Shown: piece by piece, positions 46,262-53,997 of the stretch
How positions within the stretch are numbered: the first letter of the stretch is position 1
Layout: the number at the start of each line of letters is the position of its first letter
From: an actinobacterium acMicro-4
Lineage (GTDB): Bacteria > Actinomycetota > Actinomycetes > Actinomycetales > Microbacteriaceae
Assembly (NCBI GenBank): GCA_000754445.1
Contig: JNSD01000013.1
Location: forward strand, 62,001-126,000
Direction: 5' to 3'
DNA length: 64,000 nucleotides
Made by a program: the position numbers and the translations under genes
The notes under the pieces: generated by a model
The model's database searches: none
The model's input: the letters and a program-made list of their open reading frames with translations, nothing else
Told to the model about the DNA's origin: nothing

Positions 46262-47011
46262 ATGGCTAGGCGAAAACTCTCTGATACGTCGCACCCCGAC
46301 AAATCTCTTGATGATTCCCATTGGTTACGCTTTGGCTCCGATCCACAGCCATCGATGCGCCTCAAAGTTCTTTATGTGACCTTCGAAGAGGTGGCGAAAT
46401 CCGGTCCCACGTCGTTTAACGTCTCGAGCGTGTGTGATCGACTGGGCATCACCTATCCCATGGTGAATCACTACTTCGGGAGCCGCGATGGCCTCATCGC
46501 CGAGGCTGCTCACATGGTGTATTTGCGATACGTCGAGGACTTATGGGCGGCAGTGCAGCGCGCTCCGCGCAACCCGAAAGACCGCCTAGCGGCCTGGATT
46601 TTGGCGGCAATCAAAGAGACCGATGAGATGGGCGGCTGGGGCTCAGTGCTGAACTACCCGCTGGCCGCTAAGGATGCAACCGCCATCGTGCGTTCGTCAT
46701 TTGGTGAGGTCATGAACCAGGGTTTTGAATTGAATCTTGCCCGTCTGGGTTCCCTCGTCAAGGACATTCGCAGCGGCGAGGTGTCGGACCCTCCGTGGAC
46801 TATCGGCTCTGTGCCGCGGTCGGAGCTTCTAGCGAATCCAGAACTCAGAGCCCTCGTTCCCACGGTGGCGTGGTCAACGCTCGGGGTTTCTGTGTGGCTG
46901 GCTGGCCGACACCTTCCCTCTCGCTCGATTCCCGAAATCGAGGCAATGACCAGCCAGTTGATCGACAACCACATTGCGAAGATGATCAAATTAATCGAGT
47001 CGCACAAATAA
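46262..47011 (+). CDS. TetR-family transcriptional regulator
   Basis: A 249-residue protein, slightly long for the family. The helix-turn-helix is within FNVSSVCDRLGITYPMVNHYF (in two parts, about residues 57-77), followed by GSRDGLIAEA, which is the classical TetR recognition-helix end. A 30-residue polar extension precedes the DNA-binding domain. The ligand is unknown. It lies upstream of the transhydrogenase operon on the same strand but has its own strong GGGAGGGG site; whether it controls those genes, trxA or itself cannot be told. Confidence 0.82.
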   Translation: MARRKLSDTSHPDKSLDDSHWLRFGSDPQPSMRLKVLYVTFEEVAKSGPTSFNVSSVCDRLGITYPMVNHYFGSRDGLIAEAAHMVYLRYVEDLWAAVQRAPRNPKDRLAAWILAAIKETDEMGGWGSVLNYPLAAKDATAIVRSSFGEVMNQGFELNLARLGSLVKDIRSGEVSDPPWTIGSVPRSELLANPELRALVPTVAWSTLGVSVWLAGRHLPSRSIPEIEAMTSQLIDNHIAKMIKLIESHK

Positions 47012-47033
47012 CTGAATCTAATTGTGTTCTTGG

Positions 47034-47039
47034 TACGCT
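47034..47039 (+). promoter_or_regulatory. putative leaderless -10 element (TACGCT)
   Basis: TACGCT ends 6 nt before GTG 47046. It may be the promoter of the small membrane protein and the transhydrogenase genes. Confidence 0.45.
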
Positions 47040-47045
47040 GTAGTC

Positions 47046-47255
47046 GTGGAAGAACAACTCGCTGTGGTGAGTGAATCGTCTGCGCCGGGAACGAGCGACA
47101 TTGCCCTTGTGGGGGCCGCAACGTTGGGAATGTCAGCCACTGCGCTGGCCGTGGTCGCTCTGTGCTTGGCCGTTGTGTACCGAGGCTATTTCCACAGAGC
47201 TAAGGTCCGCACTTCTCATGCCGGAGGCCACGAATCCGAGCTCGCGCACCGCTGA
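47046..47255 (+). CDS. small single-helix membrane protein ahead of pntAA
   Basis: A 69-residue protein with one hydrophobic segment (about residues 19-45) and a basic, His-rich C-terminus. I do not recognise it. GTG 47046 is chosen because TACGCT ends 6 nt before it. It is 88 bases upstream of pntAA on the same strand. In that interval a pyrimidine/purine stretch with possible stem GTACGGTGGGG is seen, but nothing that amounts to a known regulator. It could be an accessory of the transhydrogenase or unrelated. Confidence 0.5.
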   Translation: MEEQLAVVSESSAPGTSDIALVGAATLGMSATALAVVALCLAVVYRGYFHRAKVRTSHAGGHESELAHR

Positions 47256-47343
47256 GAGTTCCAGCCTTTCTGGTACGGTGGGGGATACTCACCCTGGGGT
47301 CAGTTTGACCGGGGGATGTCACTAACCAGTCGAGGGTGAATCA

Positions 47344-48510
47344 ATGATTGTCGGAGTTCTTACAGAGCCGATTTCTGGTGAAAACCGGGTTGCGGCAACA
47401 CCAGAGTCGGTCAAGCAGTTAGTCGGTAAGGGCCTCAAGGTCACCGTCCAAAAAGGTGCCGGTGTCCTCGCAGGCTATGCGGATGAGGATTACAAGGCGG
47501 CAGGTGCCACCATTTCCCCCTCGGTTGATCCCGGCACTCTCGATGTTCTCGCGCACGTGAGGCCTCTCGCTCCCGCCACGATCAAGAAGCTCAAGAAGGG
47601 CACCCTGACCGTGGGCCTGATGTCCCCGGCATCAGAGGCCGATGCAGTGAAAGCCCTGCGTGATAACGCAATCACGTCCTTCGCCCTCGAGTTGGTTCCA
47701 AGAATTTCCCGCGCGCAGTCAATGGACGCTCTGACGTCGCAGGCCTTGGTTGCCGGCTATCGCTGCGTGTTGGAAGGCGCGATGCGTCTGCCTCGCTTTT
47801 TCCCGCTCTACATGACGGCCGCGGGAACTGTCCCACCGGCAACAGTCTTGGTGTTGGGAGCCGGTGTTGCGGGTCTTCAGGCGATCGCTACTGCCAAGCG
47901 CCTTGGCTCTAAGGTCATGGCCTACGACGTGCGATCCGCTTCTGCCGACGAGGTTCGCTCCATGGGTGGAACCTTCATTGAACTCGAGCTCGATGTTGCT
48001 GCTGATGGAGCAGGCGGTTATGCCAAGGAATTGGCAGCAGATCGCGTCAAGCGTCAGCAAGAGCTCCTCACCCCCTACGTGAGTGCGGCCGACGTCATCA
48101 TCACGACTGCAGCAATCCCCGGGCGTCCCGCTCCCCGACTCATCACCCAGGCGATGATGAAGGGCATGAAGCCAGGCTCGGTCATCATTGACCTTGCTGC
48201 TGAAACCGGCGGTAACGTCGAGGGATCTAAGCCAGGCACAGACGTGGCAATCTCTGTGGGAAAGACCGGAGGAAGCATCACTCTGGTCGGTATGAAAGAT
48301 GTGCCCTCCAGCATGGCCTATGACGCGTCGCGTCTCTTTGCCAAGAACGTCGCCAACCTTCTCGAGTTGATGACCAAGGACAAGAAAGTCCAGCCAGATT
48401 TCGAGGATGAGGTTGTCGCGGGGGCATGTCTAACCCACGATGGCCAGATTCGTCATGAACCCACTGCCGAGGCTATTGCCGCCGGTTCAGCGAAGAAAGG
48501 CAAGAAGTAA
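47344..48510 (+). CDS. pntAA: NAD(P) transhydrogenase subunit alpha, NAD-binding part
   Basis: A 388-residue soluble domain I of proton-translocating transhydrogenase, which binds NAD(H). The N-terminal GVLTEPISGENRVAATP and the Rossmann motif LGAGVAGLQAIATAKRLG (about 173-190) are diagnostic; AYDVRSASADEVRSMG follows. It passes hydride to the NADP domain of PntB, driven by the proton gradient, to produce NADPH. It is a split alpha subunit: its TAA shares one base with the ATG of the next gene. Confidence 0.95.
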   Translation: MIVGVLTEPISGENRVAATPESVKQLVGKGLKVTVQKGAGVLAGYADEDYKAAGATISPSVDPGTLDVLAHVRPLAPATIKKLKKGTLTVGLMSPASEADAVKALRDNAITSFALELVPRISRAQSMDALTSQALVAGYRCVLEGAMRLPRFFPLYMTAAGTVPPATVLVLGAGVAGLQAIATAKRLGSKVMAYDVRSASADEVRSMGGTFIELELDVAADGAGGYAKELAADRVKRQQELLTPYVSAADVIITTAAIPGRPAPRLITQAMMKGMKPGSVIIDLAAETGGNVEGSKPGTDVAISVGKTGGSITLVGMKDVPSSMAYDASRLFAKNVANLLELMTKDKKVQPDFEDEVVAGACLTHDGQIRHEPTAEAIAAGSAKKGKK

Positions 48511-48812
48511 TGGAATCCATCATCGTGTTGACCTACTTCGTTCTGGCGGTGTTTGTCGGCTTCGAGGTCGTCTCGAAGGTCTCCAGCACCCTGCACACCC
48601 CCTTGATGTCAGGCGCCAACGCCATCCACGGCATCATTTTGGTCGGGGCCATCATCGTCGCGGGTCACGCCAAGACAACAGGCATCCTGATGTTTGCCCT
48701 GCTCGCCGTCTTGATGGCAACAGTGAACCTGGTGGGCGGCTTCGTCGTCACCGACCGCATGTTAGAAATGTTCTCCGGTAAAAAGAAGTCTTCGGAAGGT
48801 GCGCCATCATGA
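48510..48812 (+). CDS. pntAB: NAD(P) transhydrogenase subunit alpha, membrane part
   Basis: A 100-residue membrane protein with three hydrophobic helices, corresponding to the membrane end of PntA. The motif LHTPLMSGANAIHGII is strongly conserved in this subunit. It overlaps pntAA by one base (TAATG) and pntB by four bases (ATGA), so the three subunits are translated in step. Confidence 0.94.
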   Translation: MESIIVLTYFVLAVFVGFEVVSKVSSTLHTPLMSGANAIHGIILVGAIIVAGHAKTTGILMFALLAVLMATVNLVGGFVVTDRMLEMFSGKKKSSEGAPS

Positions 48813-50182
48813 GCATGATTTCTCCCGAAGTTGAAGCCCTTCTCTACCTTTTCGCCGCTGTTGCCTTCATCCTTGCCTTGAAAGGCCTGAGTTCGCCTAA
48901 GTCGGCACGACGAGGCAACCTGATTGGTGCGCTCGGCGCCCTGGTCGGTATCGTCACGGTCTTCTTGGCTGAAGAACTGCGCAACATCGGCTGGATTCTT
49001 TTGGTGATTGGTCTGGGAACAGTGCTGTCCGTCCCAGCCTCCCGTATTGTCAAGATGACCCAGATGCCCCAGCTCGTTGCACTGTTCAATGGTGTTGGTG
49101 GTGGAGCAGCAGCGATTGTCGCTCTTCTTGAGCTCCAGGCAGCGAACACACTCGGATTCTTGATTGCGGTTGCCTTCACAATCTTTATCGGAAGCATCTC
49201 GTTCTCTGGTTCGGTCATTACCTTCGCGAAGCTCCAAGAATTGATGACCACCAGGCCTGTGGTGTTCAAGGGCCAGCAATACATGATGATTGCGCTCACC
49301 ATCCTCTCGCTGGCCGGGGCAGTGCTAGTGGTCACCCAAGGAGAATTCCTGCTGGCGACAGCGTTGATGGTTGCGGGACTCATCATGGGCTTGCTGGTCG
49401 TCTTGCCGGTCGGTGGCGCCGACGTTCCGATTGTGATTTCTCTTCTCAACGCGATGACCGGTCTTGCTGTTGCGGCCTCTGGCCTCGTTCTCAACAACAC
49501 GCTGCTGTTGGTCGGTGGAACCCTGGTTGGCGCCAGTGGAACGATTTTGACCCGCGCGATGGCGATGGCCATGGGTCGAAGCGTTGCCAACATCATCTTC
49601 GGCGCGTTCAAGGGTGGGTCCACAGCGGGCTCGACCGAAGTGTCGGATCGCCCGGTCAAGTCGGGCTCGCCTGAGGATGTTGCTATCCTCCTGGGCTATG
49701 CGCAACGCGTGATTGTGGTTCCTGGTTATGGTCTAGCAGTCGCCCAGGCCCAGCACACGATGTATGAACTGGCCAAGGCTCTCGAAGCCAAGGGCATCGA
49801 GGTGGTCTTCGGAATTCACCCGGTCGCCGGTCGTATGCCGGGACACATGAATGTTCTCCTTGCAGAGGCCAACGTTCCCTACGAGGTTCTGCAGGAAATG
49901 GACGAGGTCAACCCTCAGTTCAAGAACGCCGATGTGTGTCTGGTTGTGGGTGCCAACGACGTGGTCAATCCAGCCGCAAAGACCACACCTGGCTCGCCGA
50001 TTTATGGGATGCCCATTCTCAACGCTGGAGACGCCAAGCAGGTTGTCTTCCTGAAGCGTTCGATGCGCCCTGGATTTGCCGGCATTGAGAACGAACTGCT
50101 CTATGAACCCAACACCACTCTGCTCTTTGGGGATGCGAAGGACACGTTGGCCAAGGTTCTCACCTCCGTCAAGTCGCTCTAA
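48809..50182 (+). CDS. pntB: NAD(P) transhydrogenase subunit beta
   Basis: A 457-residue subunit with about eight or nine membrane helices (residues 1-270) and a C-terminal NADP-binding domain. GYGLAVAQAQ, FGIHPVAGRMPGHMNVLLAEA and VGANDVVNPAA are hallmark segments of domain III. It completes the proton channel with PntAB and supplies NADPH for synthesis and redox defence. YciI follows after 9 bases. Confidence 0.95.
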   Translation: MSMISPEVEALLYLFAAVAFILALKGLSSPKSARRGNLIGALGALVGIVTVFLAEELRNIGWILLVIGLGTVLSVPASRIVKMTQMPQLVALFNGVGGGAAAIVALLELQAANTLGFLIAVAFTIFIGSISFSGSVITFAKLQELMTTRPVVFKGQQYMMIALTILSLAGAVLVVTQGEFLLATALMVAGLIMGLLVVLPVGGADVPIVISLLNAMTGLAVAASGLVLNNTLLLVGGTLVGASGTILTRAMAMAMGRSVANIIFGAFKGGSTAGSTEVSDRPVKSGSPEDVAILLGYAQRVIVVPGYGLAVAQAQHTMYELAKALEAKGIEVVFGIHPVAGRMPGHMNVLLAEANVPYEVLQEMDEVNPQFKNADVCLVVGANDVVNPAAKTTPGSPIYGMPILNAGDAKQVVFLKRSMRPGFAGIENELLYEPNTTLLFGDAKDTLAKVLTSVKSL

Positions 50183-50191
50183 GGCAAGGCC

Positions 50192-50491
50192 ATGCCCATC
50201 TTTGCCGTCACCTATCACTATGTTTCTGACCCTGCAGTAATCGACGCCCATCGACCCATTCACCGGGAGTATCTCCGCTCGCTCCTTGACGGCGGCGGCC
50301 TGCTGGCCGCTGGACCCACTACCGGACGGGCAACCCCCTCGGCCCAGCTGATTTTTGAGGCTGAGTCGGCGGAGGCAGTGGACAAACTTCTGGATGCCGA
50401 CCCCTTTGTGCGAGAAGGTGTTGTGACGAGTCGCGAGATTCATGAGTGGACTGTTGCTATCGGATCTGTCGGTGGGGGCAGTGGGCACTGA
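50192..50491 (+). CDS. YciI-family protein
   Basis: A 99-residue ferredoxin-like-fold protein. It has the conserved early pattern HRPIHREYLRSLLDGG, with His and Asp positions typical of YciI, and the end VREGVVTSREIHEW. Enzymatic function is unclear for most members. It follows pntB closely and overlaps the SDR start, so it may belong to the same operon. Confidence 0.78.
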   Translation: MPIFAVTYHYVSDPAVIDAHRPIHREYLRSLLDGGGLLAAGPTTGRATPSAQLIFEAESAEAVDKLLDADPFVREGVVTSREIHEWTVAIGSVGGGSGH

Positions 50492-51272
50492 TCTAGCGCC
50501 GAGGCGCGCCCTGGTAACCGGGGCCAGCTCGGGAATTGGCGCGGCAACAGTGCGCCTATTGCGCTCTCGCGGGTGGTCAGTCATTGGTGTTGCCAGGCGC
50601 GCTGATCGCCTGGAACAGCTCGCGGCGGAGACCGGCTGCGACATCGTCGTAGGCGATGTCACCGACCCAGAGGACGTTTCGCGCATTGCCGATTATGTGG
50701 CATCGACCGGGGACATCCAGGCACTCATCAACAACGCCGGCTTGGCTGTTGGCAACGATGAGGTGGGTGTTGCCAATGCCGAAGATTGGCAGACGATGTT
50801 TGAGGTTAATGTGCTGGGCACCCAGCGCATGATCAAGGCGCTACTACCCAGCCTGCGACGAGCGTGTGCGAGCGGTGGGCACGCCGACATTGTGGCGATG
50901 TCCTCGACCGCAGCTTTCATTAGCTATGAAGGTGGCGGAGGGTATAACGCTGCGAAGTATGCCCTGCACGGAGCCCTTGGCGCACTTCGGTTGGAGCTAG
51001 TAGGGGAACCCATCCGCGTGGTCGAAATTGCCCCGGGAATGGTGAAGACACCGGAGTTCACGCTCAAACGCTATGCGGGCGACGAGGCCCGCTTTGAGGC
51101 TCTGTATCAGGACGTCGATGGCCCGCTCACGGCCGAGGACGTGGCCGATGTCGTCGTCTACGCGCTCTCGCTTCCTGGCCACGTGAATCTCGATCTGATT
51201 CAGATGAAGCCAGTTGCCCAGGCCATGCAATACAAGCTCCACCGCGGACCGCTTCGCCCCAAATTGCCCTGA
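50481..51272 (+). CDS. short-chain dehydrogenase/reductase
   Basis: A 263-residue classical SDR. The cofactor motif is TGASSGIG (about residues 12-19), with NNAG near 87 and the catalytic YNAAK (about 157-161). The residues after the second strand (ARRADR) suggest NADP preference, which would fit the transhydrogenase next door. The start is uncertain: GTG 50481 gives a normal N-terminus and has GGTGGGGGC upstream; GTG 50472 and ATG 50442 are also open. The substrate is unknown. Confidence 0.85.
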   Translation: MGTDLAPRRALVTGASSGIGAATVRLLRSRGWSVIGVARRADRLEQLAAETGCDIVVGDVTDPEDVSRIADYVASTGDIQALINNAGLAVGNDEVGVANAEDWQTMFEVNVLGTQRMIKALLPSLRRACASGGHADIVAMSSTAAFISYEGGGGYNAAKYALHGALGALRLELVGEPIRVVEIAPGMVKTPEFTLKRYAGDEARFEALYQDVDGPLTAEDVADVVVYALSLPGHVNLDLIQMKPVAQAMQYKLHRGPLRPKLP

Positions 51273-51294
51273 GCTAGTCCCCAGCGCTCACCGA

Positions 51295-51300
51295 TAGGCT
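51295..51300 (+). promoter_or_regulatory. putative leaderless -10 element (TAGGCT)
   Basis: TAGGCT ends 6 nt before GTG 51307, suggesting that the second carotenoid pair has its own promoter. Confidence 0.5.
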
Positions 51301-51306
51301 GGAGAC

Positions 51307-52155
51307 GTGATTAGGCGGCTCATCGAGATTTCTCGACCGGTGTTGTGGGTGAACACCATTGGCACGACGGTCATCGGAATGTGGCTCTCTGGCTATCTCT
51401 GGACGTGGGAGATTCTGCCCATTCTCATCTGGGTGAGCTTCCCCTTCAACCTTCTGATTTATGGCGTCAATGACATCTATGACCAGGACACCGACGCGGA
51501 TAACGACCGCAAGGGTGGTTATGGCGGAGCGAAGATCAAGCCCTCGGAGACCAGGCTGATTGGGTGGGGCGTCATCCTCACGAACGTCCCTTTCCTGATC
51601 TACTTTGCTGTGACACTGCCCTGGGAGGCAGTTGCCTGGATGGCTCTCTACGCGTTCTCTTTTTGGCAGTACTCGGCGACACCCCTGCGCTTTAAAGGCC
51701 GGCCTATTCTGGACTCGGTCTCCAACGCCGATTACGCCTTCCCCTTGGTCTTTGTCCCCTACGCGCTTGGCGCCACCCCGTTGTGGGCGGCGGCCATTGG
51801 TCTGATGGCCTGGTCGATGGCCAAGCACGTCTATGACGCCATCCAGGACATCCAAGAAGACGGATCGGTGGGAATCATCACCACCGCTGTCAAATTTGGG
51901 GTGAAGGGCTCGCTGATCTGGTCTGGTTTCTGGTGGACGGTATCGACGGTTCTGTTCTGGATGGTGAACATCCCGGTGGCGATTGTGAACGCACTGTTGG
52001 CGCTGTGGCTGATCGTTGCTCAGTGGCGAAAGCCAACTATCGATCAGGCCAAACGCCTCTATCGCTACTCCGTAGCGTTTCCCTATGTGGCTGGTGCTGT
52101 GGCTGGCGTCCAGCTTGTTGCGGGGCTCACTTTTGGGTCCTACACAGCCCCATGA
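51307..52155 (+). CDS. UbiA-family prenyltransferase, second lycopene-elongase-like enzyme
   Basis: A 282-residue membrane prenyltransferase related to the elongase at 8674. The diphosphate-binding motif NDxxDxxxD is at residues 55-63, and the second Asp region is YDAIQDIQED. The beginnings of the two proteins align over ISRPxLWxNT and NLLxYGxND. Together with the adjoining desaturase it resembles LyeJ/CrtD pairs that make acyclic C50 carotenoids such as bacterioruberin, but a cruF-like hydratase is not seen. Another lipid-linked substrate cannot be excluded. GTG 51307 follows TAGGCT by 6 nt. Confidence 0.82.
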   Translation: MIRRLIEISRPVLWVNTIGTTVIGMWLSGYLWTWEILPILIWVSFPFNLLIYGVNDIYDQDTDADNDRKGGYGGAKIKPSETRLIGWGVILTNVPFLIYFAVTLPWEAVAWMALYAFSFWQYSATPLRFKGRPILDSVSNADYAFPLVFVPYALGATPLWAAAIGLMAWSMAKHVYDAIQDIQEDGSVGIITTAVKFGVKGSLIWSGFWWTVSTVLFWMVNIPVAIVNALLALWLIVAQWRKPTIDQAKRLYRYSVAFPYVAGAVAGVQLVAGLTFGSYTAP

Positions 52156-53573
52156 CAGCTCGGATAGTCGTTATCGGTGCAGGCCTTGGAGGGCTAGCAG
52201 CCTCTGCTCTGCTGGCACGGGCAGGCCACGAGGTCACCGTGATTGAGCGCCAGGACTGGGTGGGCGGCAAGAGTCGCCGTATTGAGCTTGCCGGCCAGCG
52301 CATTGACACAGGGCCCTCGATGGTCACATTCCCCGATGTCTGGCGCCAGGTGTTGGCCGCTTATGACGCACTGGGTCCCAGCAGCGAGAGTGCTGCAGAT
52401 ATCGCGGGGGTGACCCTCGAGAGGTTGCCAGAAGTTGGCCGTTACTACTACCGCGGCTCCCAGGCGAACCTGCCGGTGGAGGCCGGGCACCAGTGGCACG
52501 ATGCGTGGAAACGGTTTGAGGCTGAGCACGGAACCCTAGGACCAGCAATTACCGACCTCTTGGTCTCTGACCCCTGGGACCCGACAGTGCTGCCTGCCCT
52601 TGGGCGGTTGTTATCTCGTTATGGCACCAGGCTCACGACTGAAGCATTTTTGACAGGCTTGCCGTGGATGCCTCAAGAGCTCAAGGACGTCGTTGCGATT
52701 CACACGCTGAACGCCGGTGTTGCCCCCAGCCAGACTCTTGCCCTCTACGCGAGCATGGCGGCAGTGATGGCTACCGACGGGGTGTGGGTTCCCCAGGGGG
52801 GCGTCTACGAGATTCCCCTTGGTCTGGAGAAACTTGCCCGTCACGCGGGGGTCGAGATCCATCTATCTGAGCGGGTGGTGTCAGTGTCGAAGGGCAGCGT
52901 GGTCACCGAGCGCGCCACCTATGACGCTGACTATGTTGTCAGCGCTCTCGATGGCGGAATACTCGAGGGCCTCATGGGCGCACCTGCCAAGAAGGCCCCC
53001 AAGCGGCTGTCCTGTTCAGGAGTTGCCGTCTTTGGCGTCTTGGATGAAGACCTGCCCGAGCACGTGGTAACCCACTCGGTGATGATGCCTGATCGCCCAG
53101 CGGATCTTTTTGGTGCGCTCGGCAAACGCGTGGTTCCCCAGCAGACGATGGCGTTTCTGAACTACTACCGACCAGGTCAGATCTATCCAAACACCCGCTC
53201 AGTAGCGGCTTTCTTGCTGACCGCTCCACCAAACGGTAGACCCTTTGGCATCGATGACGAGTTCGTCCAAAGCGAGTCACGGCGCTTTTCGGAGGCGCTT
53301 GGGCTCACGCGGCCGATTACCGAGATGATGACCGACCATATGATTCTTGATCCGGAGTATTTCCAGGGTTTCGGCGCCGTGGGAGGAGCACTCTATGGGG
53401 AACCAGCGCCCTGGTGGCGAAGTGGACCCTTCCACAAGCCCGGCTATAACTCGCCTCGAAACCCCTGGTTGTGGCGGGTGGGATCCTCAGTTCACCCCGG
53501 TGGGGGAATCCCTGCGGTTCTTGGTGGCGTCTTGATTTCCACGAGGCGAATGCTGGCGCAACTGCCCGCATGA
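52152..53573 (+). CDS. CrtI/CrtD-family carotenoid desaturase or related FAD oxidoreductase
   Basis: A 473-residue FAD-dependent amine-oxidase-fold protein. The dinucleotide motif is GAGLGG (residues 9-14 region), followed by VGGKSRR and DTGPSMVTFP. The C-terminus has VHPGGGIPAVLGGVLIS, the position of the family signature, but it is less CrtI-like than the 6444 gene. It is shorter than CrtI by about 55 residues. CrtD-type 3,4-desaturation of an acyclic carotenoid is the best guess from the UbiA neighbour; isomerase-like activity is possible. Its ATG overlaps the stop of the UbiA gene (ATGA). Confidence 0.8.
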   Translation: MTARIVVIGAGLGGLAASALLARAGHEVTVIERQDWVGGKSRRIELAGQRIDTGPSMVTFPDVWRQVLAAYDALGPSSESAADIAGVTLERLPEVGRYYYRGSQANLPVEAGHQWHDAWKRFEAEHGTLGPAITDLLVSDPWDPTVLPALGRLLSRYGTRLTTEAFLTGLPWMPQELKDVVAIHTLNAGVAPSQTLALYASMAAVMATDGVWVPQGGVYEIPLGLEKLARHAGVEIHLSERVVSVSKGSVVTERATYDADYVVSALDGGILEGLMGAPAKKAPKRLSCSGVAVFGVLDEDLPEHVVTHSVMMPDRPADLFGALGKRVVPQQTMAFLNYYRPGQIYPNTRSVAAFLLTAPPNGRPFGIDDEFVQSESRRFSEALGLTRPITEMMTDHMILDPEYFQGFGAVGGALYGEPAPWWRSGPFHKPGYNSPRNPWLWRVGSSVHPGGGIPAVLGGVLISTRRMLAQLPA

Positions 53574-53578
53574 TGTTG

Positions 53579-53651
53579 TGGCTCCGACCGGCATCGATCC
53601 GGTGACCTTTCGATTTTCAGTCGAACGCTCTACCAACTGAGCTACAGAGCC
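53579..53651 (-). tRNA. tRNA-Phe (anticodon GAA)
   Basis: The acceptor stem GGCTCTG pairs with CGGAGCC with one G-U; the anticodon loop CTGAAAA gives GAA. The discriminator is A. CCA is not encoded, so it must be added enzymatically. It lies 5 bases after the CrtD-like gene on the other strand, and no terminator is seen downstream. It is the last of three tRNAs in one transcript. Confidence 0.95.
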
Positions 53652-53661
53652 AGGTGGAGAA

Positions 53662-53685
53662 AGAGCCTCTCTGACGAGAGGCTCT
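53662..53685. terminator. 10-bp stem hairpin between tRNA-Asp and tRNA-Phe
   Basis: AGAGCCTCTC, a TGAC loop and GAGAGGCTCT form a perfect 10-bp stem. In the tRNA transcript (minus strand) it is followed only by TTTCTCC, so it is either a weak attenuator reducing tRNA-Phe or a processing signal between the tRNAs. Confidence 0.45.
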
Positions 53686-53695
53686 CCCACTACCG

Positions 53696-53769
53696 CGACC
53701 CTGACGGGACTTGAACCCGCGACCTCCGCCGTGACAGGGCGGCACGCTAACCAACTGCGCTACAGGGCC
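53696..53769 (-). tRNA. tRNA-Asp (anticodon GTC)
   Basis: The acceptor GGCCCTG pairs with CAGGGTC with one G-U. The anticodon loop CTGTCAC gives GTC, and the discriminator is G as expected for Asp. CCA is not encoded. Second in the Glu-Asp-Phe transcript. Confidence 0.95.
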
Positions 53770-53786
53770 TTGCGTATTAAATTATA

Positions 53787-53862
53787 TGGTGACCCCAACG
53801 GGATTCGAACCCGTGCTACCGCCGTGAAAGGGCGGCGTCCTAGGCCTCTAAACGATGGGGCC
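53787..53862 (-). tRNA. tRNA-Glu (anticodon TTC)
   Basis: The acceptor GGCCCCA pairs with TGGGGTC; the anticodon loop CTTTCAC gives TTC. The discriminator A and CCA are encoded (53787-53790). First in the Glu-Asp-Phe transcript. Confidence 0.95.
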
Positions 53863-53896
53863 GAAGCTATTCGCCGAAGCATAACAACAAGCTCCG

Positions 53897-53925
53897 AGTC
53901 TAGAGAGCCCGGGGAGCTAATGCAA
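53897..53925 (-). promoter_or_regulatory. promoter of the tRNA-Glu/Asp/Phe operon
   Basis: On the minus strand, TTGCAT (53920-53925) and TAGACT (53897-53902) are separated by 17 bases, a standard -35/-10 arrangement. The transcript would start about 30 bases before tRNA-Glu. Confidence 0.65.
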
Positions 53926-53940
53926 ACCCCGGTTCTCTAG
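53900..53940. repeat. interrupted inverted repeat over the tRNA promoter
   Basis: CTAGAGA and CCGGGG (53900-53914) mirror CCCCGG and TCTCTAG (53927-53940) around a 12-base centre. The arms overlap the -10 and -35 of the tRNA operon, so it may be an operator; on the plus strand it is not followed by a T-run. Confidence 0.4.
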
Positions 53941-53997
53941 CGCCACACCCCGCCTAAATACTGGCCTCTGGGGGAGATGTGGCTATCGTTATGTTCC

